From Agrobacterium leguminum (GTDB lineage: Bacteria > Pseudomonadota > Alphaproteobacteria > Rhizobiales > Rhizobiaceae): a DNA stretch of 46,921 bases. Below, piece after piece: positions 18,093-26,002 of this stretch. A program made the position numbers and the translations under genes. How positions within the stretch are numbered: position 1 is the stretch's first letter; the number at the start of each line of letters is the position of its first letter. The stretch covers positions 1-46,921 of the forward strand of contig NZ_JADQWB010000029.1 of NCBI RefSeq assembly GCF_015704895.1, read 5' to 3'. The notes below the pieces were generated by a model. That model saw nothing but the letters and a program-made list of their open reading frames with translations, was not told where the DNA came from and ran no database searches.

Positions 18093-19262
18093 ATGAGCAC
18101 ATCCGATAAACCACTCGATTTTCTGTGGTTCATACCCACCTCAGGCGATGGCAGCTATCTCGGCTCGGATGATCTTTCGCGTCCTGCCGATCCCGGCTAT
18201 TTTCGGGAAATAGCCCAGGCCGCCGATCGGCTCGGTTATTCAGGCGTACTCATCCCCACCGGTGTCGCCTGCGAAGAATCCTTCATCCTTGCGGCCAATC
18301 TCGCTGCCTATACCGAAAAGCTGAAATTCCTCGTCGCCATCCGTCCGGGCGTCGCTTCGCCCGCCTATTATGCGCGGCTTGCTTCGACGCTCGATCGCGT
18401 TTCCCATGGCCGGCTGCTTCTCAACATCGTGGTTGGCGGCAGCGCGCAGGAATTGGCCGGTGACGGCATTTTCCTGCCGCATGACGAGCGTTACGATCAC
18501 GCCGATGAGTTCTTCCAGGTGTTCAATTCGCTGATCGAAACCGGCAAGGGAAGCCTCGACGGCAAATATATCAAGGCGGTGGACGCGAAACTCGGCCTGC
18601 CGCCGGTGCAGGAACCGCGCCCGCCGCTTTATTTCGGCGGCTCTTCCGATGCCGGCATCGAGTTTTCGGCCGGTATCACCGACAAATATCTCACCTGGGG
18701 CGAACCGCCGGCGCAGGTGGCGGAAAAAATCGCCAAGGTGCGCGCCGCTGCCGCCAAAAAGGGGCGCAAGGTTACGTTCGGAATCCGTCTGCATTTCATC
18801 GTGCGTGAGACCGACGAGGAAGCATGGGCCGATGCCGAGCGGCTGATCTCGAAGCTCTCCGACGAAACCATCGCATCCGCTCAGGAGGTTTTTTCCAGGG
18901 CTTCGGATTCCGTCGGACAGGCGAGAATGCAGGCGCTGCACAATGGCCGGCGCGACCGGCTGGAAGTCTCTCCGAATTTGTGGGCGGGCATCGGTCTCGT
19001 CCGTTCGGGTGCGGGCACGGCGCTGGTCGGTTCACCGAAGACGGTGGCGGCGCGGCTCAGGGAATATCAGGCGCTGGGCATCGATACCGTCATCGCCTCG
19101 GGTTATCCGCATCTGGAGGAAGCCTATCGGCTATCGGAACTGCTGTTTCCGGAAATCGGGCTCGGCGGACCCCGCAACCAGATACGATCTTCTTTCGGCG
19201 CGAAACAGGTTTTCGGCGGCGGCGGTCATGGCGGCAACGTCAAGCTGGTGTCCGGATCCTGA
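18093..19262 (+). CDS. ssuD: Alkanesulfonate monooxygenase SsuD
   Basis: This 389-residue FMNH2-dependent enzyme converts alkanesulfonates to aldehyde and sulfite in the cytoplasm. It closely follows E. coli SsuD over its length: [43 protein letters not shown] and [10 protein letters not shown]. Catalytic/binding residues are conserved: Cys60 (Cys54 in E. coli), Arg232 and His234 in [11 protein letters not shown], Arg304 in [13 protein letters not shown], and Tyr338/His340 in [11 protein letters not shown]. The start is backed by AAAGGA. The flavin reductase gene follows after 189 nt with its own AT-rich motif. No SsuABC transporter genes are adjacent. Confidence 0.95.
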   Translation: MSTSDKPLDFLWFIPTSGDGSYLGSDDLSRPADPGYFREIAQAADRLGYSGVLIPTGVACEESFILAANLAAYTEKLKFLVAIRPGVASPAYYARLASTLDRVSHGRLLLNIVVGGSAQELAGDGIFLPHDERYDHADEFFQVFNSLIETGKGSLDGKYIKAVDAKLGLPPVQEPRPPLYFGGSSDAGIEFSAGITDKYLTWGEPPAQVAEKIAKVRAAAAKKGRKVTFGIRLHFIVRETDEEAWADAERLISKLSDETIASAQEVFSRASDSVGQARMQALHNGRRDRLEVSPNLWAGIGLVRSGAGTALVGSPKTVAARLREYQALGIDTVIASGYPHLEEAYRLSELLFPEIGLGGPRNQIRSSFGAKQVFGGGGHGGNVKLVSGS

Positions 19263-19356
19263 TCCTTCGACGGGAGGCGACCTGTGCCTCCCACCTTTTC
19301 GGCAGATATCCTTCCAGCGGGGCGAAATCGGACGGCGGCACATAAAACATTATTTC

Positions 19357-19381
19357 TATAGAATATTAGCATTATGGAAAA
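19357..19381. promoter_or_regulatory. AT-rich bipartite promoter motif, copy 2
   Basis: TATAGAATA (19357-19365), five variable bases, then ATTATGGAAAA (19371-19381), matching the element at 17645..17669 in both blocks and spacing. It lies 70 nt upstream of the flavin reductase start. The first block overlaps a short palindrome TTCTATAGAA (19354-19363). Confidence 0.55.
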
Positions 19382-19451
19382 CGATGTCTATTTCACCCCC
19401 CGCCGCCGCTGCTAGCTATTGAACAATTCAGCTGTTTTCAGGAGCGACCCG

Positions 19452-19997
19452 ATGACATTGCAATATGCGGCCAAGGATCAACAATTCATCAACCTCCGCG
19501 ACCCGGTCGCCGGCAAGGCGGCGGATGCCGACAGCCTCAAGGCGGCGCTGAGAACGCTGGGCGGCGGTGTCAGTGTGATTACGGCGGGTGAAGGCGACGA
19601 ACGAACGGGCGCGACCGTGACCTCGGCCACCGCTTTGTCGGTCGATCCGCCGCGCATTCTGGTGGCGCTCAACCGATCCTCATCCACATGGCCGGTGGTG
19701 CAGCGTTTCGGTCATCTCGCCGTCAACATCGTTGGGGCGAACCATCAGTTTGTCGCCAATCAGTTTGCCGGCATCGGCGGCCTGAAGGGCCCGGACCGGT
19801 ATCGCGGTGCGGAATGGACACGGCTGTCGAGCGGTGCGCCCATTCTCGAAGACGCTGTTGCCGCGATCGATTGCACCATTGAAGAGACGATCGAACGGCA
19901 CAGCCACGTCATCGTCATCGGTAAGGTGGAGGCGATCCGCATCGGCTCCGGCCATTCGCTGCTCTATCAAAACGGGCGTTATCATTCTCTGGACTGA
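19452..19997 (+). CDS. Flavin reductase (HpaC/SnaC/DszD-like)
   Basis: This 181-residue member of the flavin_reduct (FMN-binding split-barrel) family uses NAD(P)H to make FMNH2 for two-component monooxygenases. Typical segments are LGGGVSVITAG, TVTSATALSVDPPRILVALNRSSSTW, FAVN-like HLAVNIVGANHQFVANQFAG, and the C-terminal HSLLYQNGRYHSLD. The start at 19452 follows AGGAGCG; the TTG at 19419 has no such site. It is the only flavin reductase visible here and probably serves several of the monooxygenases in the island. Confidence 0.92.
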   Translation: MTLQYAAKDQQFINLRDPVAGKAADADSLKAALRTLGGGVSVITAGEGDERTGATVTSATALSVDPPRILVALNRSSSTWPVVQRFGHLAVNIVGANHQFVANQFAGIGGLKGPDRYRGAEWTRLSSGAPILEDAVAAIDCTIEETIERHSHVIVIGKVEAIRIGSGHSLLYQNGRYHSLD

Positions 19998-20047
19998 GCG
20001 TCGGCCGTTCGGCGCTTTCACTTTGTCATTCTTTGAGGGAGTTGAGC

Positions 20048-20992
20048 ATGGGATCCGTCACGCCTCTCGGCGAAAGACTTCGTTTCGTTCCTCCACGCCT
20101 CGGCGCGGATGTCGATGTGCTGACCGTTGCCCGGACGATCGCCGAAAACTGCGCCGTTGAAAGTCCCGGGCAAATCCATGCGCGGATCGCCCGTTCCGGT
20201 CTTCTTGCTCTTTCCGTTCCAACGGAACTGGGCGGGACGGACATCACCAATGATGTTCTCTCGCAGGCGCTCGCCATCATTTCCGCAGCCGATGCGGCGG
20301 CGGCGCATGATCTCGTCGAACATTTCACCGCGCTTGAATTCATCAGGAATGCGGGCAGCGAAGACCAGCGCAAGGCGCTTTTCGCCCGTCTCGATCTTGG
20401 CGAGACCTTCGCACTGGCAATATCTGCCGCGGATCTGGATCAGGCGGTTACGGTGACGGAAGACGACTACGCCCTGCGGCTTCCCGATGACGTTGCGGGG
20501 TCGGTGAAGGGCGACGCGGACTGGATCGTCGTGCCGGCCGTCAATACGGCCGGGCAGCCTTTGCTCGTCGTTCTGCGCAACCGCCCCAATACGTCATGGG
20601 AAGGTCTGTTACGCGCCGATCAGGTGGTGTTCCTGGCTCAGGGTGCCGGAAATCTGGCCGTTTCCGTTTCTACCCTTTTGAAAGCCGCCGTGGCTCTGGG
20701 GCAGAAGCAGCGTGAACTTTCGGCGCTGCTGGTCGACAGGCTGGCCGGCGATGGCGCGGCGCGACCCGTGATAGGCGAAATATTTCTCGCCATCGAACTC
20801 CTGAAGGCGCAGATATCCAGCCTTGCGGCCAATATCGATGCGGCGCAGGTGGGAGCGGAAAACGTCACCTTTCGTTCGGTTCGCAACAATGCCATCACGC
20901 TTGAAATCCTGATGGCGCGCCTCGGCCTTGTCGAAGGCGTCAGTGAAGCCGGGCTGATCGCGTCGCTGGACGACGATCTGCGCAGGCAATAG
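20048..20992 (+). CDS. Shortened acyl-CoA dehydrogenase-like protein
   Basis: This 314-residue protein starts 50 nt after the flavin reductase, at an ATG behind GAGGGAG. The N-terminal helical domain resembles SfnB/DszC proteins (IARSGLLALSVPTELGGTDITNDVLSQALAIISAADAAAAHDL split over residues 50-95). The beta domain is much reduced, keeping only a GDADWIVVPAV-like strand, and the usual NGRK-x-x-x-TG loop is missing. The C-terminal domain ends before the RHWRN-type segment seen in the enzyme at 2511..3749. It is about 80-100 residues shorter than its paralogues. It may be a non-catalytic partner, a new subtype, or a decaying copy; no frameshift or internal stop is seen. Confidence 0.7.
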   Translation: MGSVTPLGERLRFVPPRLGADVDVLTVARTIAENCAVESPGQIHARIARSGLLALSVPTELGGTDITNDVLSQALAIISAADAAAAHDLVEHFTALEFIRNAGSEDQRKALFARLDLGETFALAISAADLDQAVTVTEDDYALRLPDDVAGSVKGDADWIVVPAVNTAGQPLLVVLRNRPNTSWEGLLRADQVVFLAQGAGNLAVSVSTLLKAAVALGQKQRELSALLVDRLAGDGAARPVIGEIFLAIELLKAQISSLAANIDAAQVGAENVTFRSVRNNAITLEILMARLGLVEGVSEAGLIASLDDDLRRQ

Positions 20993-21023
20993 GCAAAGCT
21001 CGAATGAAGGGCCGTGCGGAATC

Positions 21024-21473
21024 CTATTCGCCGGCCGGAATGGAGCGGGCGTTCTGCCCGTCCTTCGCCACGAATTGCGCAAGCGTCATATTGTCCAGAA
21101 TGGTTGCGATGGCGTCACGCACGTCCGTCATCGAAACCCTGACCTGACAGGTCTCCGGATCATCGCAGTCGTCACAGGCTTCAAAGGCCGTGCGGCTTGC
21201 ACAGCGGATGGGGGCCAGAGGTCCGTCCAGCGTGCGGATGACCTGCCCGATCATGATTTCGGATGGCATTTTCGACAGCGAATAACCGCCATTCGGGCCC
21301 TTCTTGGAGCGCAGAATGCCGCTATTGCGCAGCTCCAGAAGAATAGTATCCAGGAATTTTTTCGGGATATTGTTGCGGGTCGCAATTTCGGTCACGAAGG
21401 CGGTCTCGCCCTGGGGCAGCCGCGCCAGATCGACAAGAGCCTTTAATCCGTATTTGCCTTTTTTGGTCAACAT
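21024..21473 (-). CDS. Rrf2-family regulator with a four-cysteine motif (CymR/IscR-like)
   Basis: This 149-residue winged-HTH protein begins MLTKKGKYGLKALVDLA, with the recognition region around IATRNNIPKKFLDTILLELR and the wing SKKGPNGGYSLSK. Cys91, Cys100, Cys103 and Cys109 form C-x8-C-x2-C-x5-C in the position where IscR-type proteins bind an Fe-S cluster. The start at 21473 is chosen over 21500 because the family begins at MLTKKG. Rrf2 regulators include CymR, the cysteine-responsive repressor of Firmicute sulfur genes. Its place between two sulfur operons, transcribed opposite to both, suggests it controls the island. The Fe-S cluster is inferred. Confidence 0.88.
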   Translation of the reverse strand: MLTKKGKYGLKALVDLARLPQGETAFVTEIATRNNIPKKFLDTILLELRNSGILRSKKGPNGGYSLSKMPSEIMIGQVIRTLDGPLAPIRCASRTAFEACDDCDDPETCQVRVSMTDVRDAIATILDNMTLAQFVAKDGQNARSIPAGE

Positions 21474-21778
21474 CGCATGATCCGAAAAGAGAGTCGGCAC
21501 GTTTTGCAGCGCCGGGCCATATTATTCCTAACTTACTAAGTAGTTTTTAGCGAATTCCGGCGCAAGCCCGTTTCGTCCGGGTTTGGCGTTGAAAGCGGCC
21601 TGTTGCAGCCTTTTTGGGCCATTCCTCCCGCCTTGCCGATGGCTTTGTCAGGGCTGGCTTCCGAAAACATCACTGAAAACAATATTTTCTCTGATCGCGC
21701 TGCAACGTGGAACGATCATCCTTTATTAGAATATAAAATCGGTAGACAAAGTATGCATCAAAGACACACGAGGTGATG
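21474..21778. promoter_or_regulatory. Divergent control region between Rrf2 gene and S-alkylcysteine operon
   Basis: This 305-nt region has no credible gene. Near the Rrf2 start it holds the dyad ACTTA-C-TAAGT (21531-21541), a candidate autoregulatory site. Closer to the rightward operon it becomes AT-rich, with AATATTTTCT (21681-21690) and TTAGAATATAAAAT (21726-21739). The latter lies about 40 nt before the start at 21779. Both look like promoter or operator elements related to the other AT-rich motifs in the window. Confidence 0.5.
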
Positions 21779-22780
21779 ATGTATACGCTCAGTTTGCTGG
21801 ACAAGAGCCCGGTTCCGACGGGTGAGGACGCGGCGAGTGCATTCCGCGACACGATCAATCTTGCCAGACGCGCCGAAGAGCTGGGTTACCGCCGTTTCTG
21901 GGTGGCCGAACATCACAATTCGCCGGAGCTTGGCGGCTCCGCGCCGGAAGCGCTGGTTGCATGGATATTGGCGAAGACCTCCCACATTCGCGTCGGCTCG
22001 GGCGGCGTCATGTTGCAGCACTATAGCCCTTACAAGGTCGCCGAGGTTTTCAACGTGCTGTCGTCGCTCGCGCCCGGCCGGGTCGATCTCGGCATCGGCA
22101 AGACACCGGGCGGGTTGCCGCTGGCGACGTCGGCCTTGCAGCAGGCCTATGATCCTGCCCGTAAACCCGATTTCGAAACGGCCTTTAGTGAACTCACCAT
22201 GTTTTTGTCCGGCGCCGCGCCGCAGGACCACGCACAGGCCGGGCTGCGGGCAACACCTGCGCCGCCGGTCGCTGCGGAACGATTTTTGCTCGGCGCCAGC
22301 CCGGAAAGCGCAAGGCTTGCGGCTTCAAGGGGATGGAATTTCGTCTTTGCCGGCCACCTCAATGGCGATGCGGAGGTTCTTCGCCGCAGCCTCTCGGCTT
22401 TCCGGGAAGAAAGCGGCGGAAGCGCTCCAATCCTTGCTTTGTCGGCTTTTGCGGCCAGCGACCCCGCCCATGCCGCGAGACAGGTGGAAGGTCAGCGCAT
22501 CTACCGGGTATTCCTCAGCGACGGCAGGGCGTTCAACCTCGGCCGCCGAGAACAGGCGGAGGAATTCGCCCGCCAGTCCGGCGATACCGATTACCGCATC
22601 GAAGAGCGAAAACCCAACGTCCTGCATGGCGGGCCGGAGGATATTCACAAGGCGCTTCGTGCGCTTTCCGAGGAGCACGGCATCGAGGAATTCATCATCG
22701 AGCCGCCGCATGTCGGTGCCGATCAGCGGCTTGCCTCGATAGAACTGCTTGCCACGCATCGCCTTTCCCGGGCGGCGTAA
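21779..22780 (+). CDS. Luciferase-like monooxygenase, MsnO8 family
   Basis: This 333-residue LLM-class protein has the MsnO8 signatures LSLLDKSPVPTG at the N-terminus, FWVAEHHNSPELGGSAPE near residues 41-58, RVGSGGVMLQHYSPYKVAEVF and GRVDLGIGKTPGG. Of three possible in-frame starts (GTG 21773, ATG 21776, ATG 21779), the last has the best spacing from GAGG (21770-21773). It is the first gene of the eight-gene operon and corresponds in type to CmoO (YtmO) of the Bacillus ytm operon. Substrate unknown; oxidation of a thioether is inferred. Confidence 0.85.
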   Translation: MYTLSLLDKSPVPTGEDAASAFRDTINLARRAEELGYRRFWVAEHHNSPELGGSAPEALVAWILAKTSHIRVGSGGVMLQHYSPYKVAEVFNVLSSLAPGRVDLGIGKTPGGLPLATSALQQAYDPARKPDFETAFSELTMFLSGAAPQDHAQAGLRATPAPPVAAERFLLGASPESARLAASRGWNFVFAGHLNGDAEVLRRSLSAFREESGGSAPILALSAFAASDPAHAARQVEGQRIYRVFLSDGRAFNLGRREQAEEFARQSGDTDYRIEERKPNVLHGGPEDIHKALRALSEEHGIEEFIIEPPHVGADQRLASIELLATHRLSRAA

Positions 22781-22802
22781 TTTTCTCTGAGGAGGGAATG
22801 AC

Positions 22803-24143
22803 ATGACGAGAAAGAAAATCCGTTTCGGCATCATGCTTCAGGGCCCCGGCGGGCACATGAATGCCTGGCGGCACCCCAAAAGCCCGGTGGATGCCAGCGT
22901 CAATTTCGACTTCTTCAGGAAGACCGCGCTGAAGGCGGAAGCGGCGGGTATCGCCTTCGCTTTCGTGGCGGATGGGCTCTATATCAATGACAAGTCGATC
23001 CCGCATTTCCTCAACCGGTTCGAGCCGCTGACGATCCTTTCGGCGCTGGCCTCCGTGACCTCGAAGATCGGTCTCGCCGGCACCGTTTCGACCTCCTATA
23101 GCGACCCCTTCACCATTGCCCGCCAGTTCGCCTCGCTCGACCTCCTGAGCGGCGGCCGCGCCGGGTGGAATGCCGTGACGACGCCGCTCGAAGGTACGGC
23201 GAAGAATTACAGCCGCAACCACCCCGAACATGCGCTGCGTTACGAGATTGCCGACGAATATCTCGAAGTGATCAAGGGCCTGTGGGATAGCTGGGACGAC
23301 GACGCTTTCCTGCGCAACCGCGAGACGGGACAGTTCTTCGACCGCGCCAAACTCCATACGCTCGGCCATAAGGGCCGTTTCTTCCAGGTGGAAGGCCCGC
23401 TCAATATCCAGCGTTCGCCGCAGGGGCAGCCGGTGGTGTTCCAGGCCGGCTCCTCCGATGCCGGCATCGGTCTTGCGGGCAAACATGCAGATGCCGTCTT
23501 CACCAATTCCGCTTCGCTGGAGGAAAACCAGACTTTCCTCAAGCGTGTGAAACAGAGCGCCGTCGCGCAGGGCCGGTCGGCTGCCGATGTGAAGATTTTT
23601 CCCGGTATCGGCCCGATTGTCGGCGAGACGCAGGAGGAAGCGGAGGCGAAATACGACGTCATCCGCAACCTCATCACCATCGAGGATGCGCTGGCCTATC
23701 TCGGCCGTTTCTTCGATCATCATGATTTCAGCGTCTATCCGCTGGATGAGCCTTTCCCCGAACTCGGCGAGATCGGCAAGAACAGTTTCCGCTCCACGAC
23801 CGACCGCATCAAGCGACGCGCCAAGGAAAAGAACCAGACGCTGCGCGAGGCGGCGCTGGAGGCAGCGACCCCGCGCGAAGGTTTCATCGGCACCCCTGAC
23901 AAGGTGGCTGACGAAATCATCCGCTGGGTGGAGCACGATGCGGCCGATGGCTTCATTCTGGGCTTCCCGGTGATTGCCGAGGGACTGGACGATTTCATCC
24001 GTCTCGTCATCCCGGTGCTGCAGCGGCGCGGTTATTTCGACCCGCATCTGGAAGGGGCGACGCTGCGCGACCATCTCGGCCTGCCTTTCAGGGAAAGCGT
24101 CTATTCCCGACGCGAAAACGGGTCGGACAAGGCCATCGCCTGA
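22803..24143 (+). CDS. LLM flavin monooxygenase, NtaA/SnaA/DszA family (YxeK/CmoJ-like)
   Basis: This 446-residue two-component monooxygenase has AWRHPKSPVD at 21-30, LLSGGRAGWNAVTTP at 114-128, LWDSWDDDA at 160-168 and NIQRSPQGQPVVFQAGSSDAG at 201-221 (in part). The start is backed by GAGGAGGGAATGAC. The Bacillus relatives YxeK and CmoJ act on N-acetylated S-substituted cysteines and break the C-S bond. Placement with an M20 deacylase, a GNAT protein and an amino-acid importer fits that group better than DszA. It shares family and overall motif order with the protein at 133..1485. Confidence 0.88.
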   Translation: MTRKKIRFGIMLQGPGGHMNAWRHPKSPVDASVNFDFFRKTALKAEAAGIAFAFVADGLYINDKSIPHFLNRFEPLTILSALASVTSKIGLAGTVSTSYSDPFTIARQFASLDLLSGGRAGWNAVTTPLEGTAKNYSRNHPEHALRYEIADEYLEVIKGLWDSWDDDAFLRNRETGQFFDRAKLHTLGHKGRFFQVEGPLNIQRSPQGQPVVFQAGSSDAGIGLAGKHADAVFTNSASLEENQTFLKRVKQSAVAQGRSAADVKIFPGIGPIVGETQEEAEAKYDVIRNLITIEDALAYLGRFFDHHDFSVYPLDEPFPELGEIGKNSFRSTTDRIKRRAKEKNQTLREAALEAATPREGFIGTPDKVADEIIRWVEHDAADGFILGFPVIAEGLDDFIRLVIPVLQRRGYFDPHLEGATLRDHLGLPFRESVYSRRENGSDKAIA

Positions 24144-24225
24144 GCTTGCAGCCGGGCGGAGACGATTGCCGTCCGGTGCAGATTTCAAGACGCGGCGCGT
24201 AGCGAGCCGCGCAGGAGACAGAACC

Positions 24226-25413
24226 ATGAATATCCGCATTGACGGCGCGCGTCCGCAGGACGACGCCGAACGGGGAATCCTTGCCTTCATCGACGAGAGC
24301 ATCGCCATCCGGCATGATCTCCACCGGCATCCGGAGCTTTCGCTCAAGGAAAAACGCACGGCGGCGCTCATTGCCCGCTATCTGTTGTCGTTCGGATATG
24401 AGGTGACGGAAGGTGTCGGCGGCCACGGCGTTGTCGCCACGTTGAAACGCGGTCATGGCGACAAGCGCGTCGGCATTCGCGCCGATATCGATGCCCTACC
24501 GATTATCGAGGAAACTGGCCTTGCCTATGCCAGCCAGACGCAGGGTGTCATGCATGCCTGCGGTCACGATGGCCATACGACGATCCTGCTTGCCGCCGCC
24601 CGGTATCTTGCCGAAACATCGAATTTTTCCGGCACGCTGACGCTGATCTTCCAGCCGGCCGAGGAGATCGGCGCCGGGGCAAGGGCGATGATAAAGGACC
24701 GGCTTTTCGAGCGGTTTCCGGTCGATGCGGTCTTCGGGCTGCATAATTGGCCGGGTGTCGACACCGGGCAGTTCGGTTTCGTCGAAGGCCCGGCCATGGC
24801 CTCCGTCGACAAGGCGAAGGTGCGGATCGTCGGCAAGGGCGGGCATGGCGCCGCGCCGCATGAGACGGTCGATCCGGTTCTCGCCTCGGCAAGTTTCGTC
24901 ACCGCCCTGCAGAGCATCGTTTCGCGCAATGTCGATCCGCGCGAGATGGCGGTGCTGACGGTCGGTTCCATCCATGGCGGAACCGCCTCCAACGTCATTC
25001 CCGAGAGCGTCGAGCTTCAGATCACCGCCCGGGCTTTTTTGCCTGCCGTGCGTGACAGGCTGGAGGAGCGGCTTCCGGCGCTGGCCAAAGCGCAGGCCGA
25101 GAGCTTCGGCGCCAAGGCCGAGGTCGCCTATTCCCGTGGTTTCCCGCCGGTCATTAATCACGTCCCTCAGACGGCGTTCGCTCGTGATGTCGCCAAACGG
25201 CATTTCGCCGCCGGGCAGATCGCCGAAGCGTTCCAGCCGCGCACGGCGAGCGAGGATTTCGCCTTCATGCTGCAGGAGCGGCCGGGCTCTTATCTCTTCG
25301 TTGGCAATGGCGACACCGCGCCGCTGCACAGCCCCCACTACGATTTCAACGACGCGATCATCGCGCCGGCAGCACGCTTCTGGGTGCGGCTGGCGGAAGC
25401 CTATCTCTCCTGA
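24226..25413 (+). CDS. M20-family amidohydrolase (N-acyl amino acid deacylase, YxeP/SndA-like)
   Basis: This 395-residue M20D metallopeptidase-type hydrolase has candidate metal ligands in ACGHDGHT (Cys and two His, near residues 108-115), PAEEIGAG (Glu pair), GLHNWP and LHSPHYDFND. The dimerisation domain contains KGGHGAAPHETVDP. Family members remove N-acetyl or other acyl groups from amino acids and indole-acetyl or hippurate conjugates. In this operon it would deacetylate N-acetylcysteine formed after C-S cleavage. The start at 24226 follows CAGGAGACAG. It is 82 nt after the monooxygenase and 21 nt before the GNAT gene. Confidence 0.9.
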   Translation: MNIRIDGARPQDDAERGILAFIDESIAIRHDLHRHPELSLKEKRTAALIARYLLSFGYEVTEGVGGHGVVATLKRGHGDKRVGIRADIDALPIIEETGLAYASQTQGVMHACGHDGHTTILLAAARYLAETSNFSGTLTLIFQPAEEIGAGARAMIKDRLFERFPVDAVFGLHNWPGVDTGQFGFVEGPAMASVDKAKVRIVGKGGHGAAPHETVDPVLASASFVTALQSIVSRNVDPREMAVLTVGSIHGGTASNVIPESVELQITARAFLPAVRDRLEERLPALAKAQAESFGAKAEVAYSRGFPPVINHVPQTAFARDVAKRHFAAGQIAEAFQPRTASEDFAFMLQERPGSYLFVGNGDTAPLHSPHYDFNDAIIAPAARFWVRLAEAYLS

Positions 25414-25434
25414 CGCGAAAATTAGGACAAGGAC

Positions 25435-25989
25435 ATGAGCGACAGTTTTTTCTACACATCGGTCAAGGATCCGCTCGCAACCCCGCTTCTGGAGGAGTTG
25501 CTGTTCGAATATGACAGCCGCTACGGCACGTTCTTCAATGCGGAAGGGGCCAAGGCGGAGCTGAACAAATATCCGCCGGAAGCCTTCAGCCCGCCATCGG
25601 GCAATTTCCTGCTGCTTCTGCGTGACGGCAAAGCGATCGCCGGCGGCGCCTTCATGCGCTACGACGAGGAAACGGCGGAATTCAAGCGAGTCTGGACCCA
25701 TTCCGCCCATCGCCGGCAAGGGCTTGCGAAAATCGTGCTCCGGGAACTGGAGCAGCAGGCGATCCGGCAGGGTTATGCCCGCGTTTATCTGACCACGGGT
25801 TTCCGTCAGCCGGAAGCGGTCGGTCTTTATCTCACCAATGGTTATCGCGCCTTGTTCGATACCGCGGCCGATCCCGAGACGATCCGGTCCTTGCCCTTCG
25901 AAAAATTTCTTTCCGACACGGCCACCTCCATCCCGGACGGTGCGCCAATACAGGCCGCCCGGCCGCAACTCTCTCCGGTTCATCCCTGA
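25435..25989 (+). CDS. GNAT N-acetyltransferase (SnaB/YxeL-like role)
   Basis: This 184-residue single GNAT domain has the acetyl-CoA pyrophosphate loop [18 protein letters not shown] and the following strand [27 protein letters not shown]. An AAGGAC-type site precedes the ATG. In the Bacillus yxe/ytm operons a GNAT enzyme acetylates the S-substituted cysteine before monooxygenase attack. The same job is inferred here from position between the M20 gene and the importer. Other amine acceptors remain possible. Confidence 0.85.
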   Translation: MSDSFFYTSVKDPLATPLLEELLFEYDSRYGTFFNAEGAKAELNKYPPEAFSPPSGNFLLLLRDGKAIAGGAFMRYDEETAEFKRVWTHSAHRRQGLAKIVLRELEQQAIRQGYARVYLTTGFRQPEAVGLYLTNGYRALFDTAADPETIRSLPFEKFLSDTATSIPDGAPIQAARPQLSPVHP

Positions 25990-26002
25990 AAGGCTTTCTC
26001 CG

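Noticed and set aside
22695..24371. A 558-codon minus-strand frame
   Set aside because: Antisense to the YxeK/CmoJ-like monooxygenase, with no recognisable domain.
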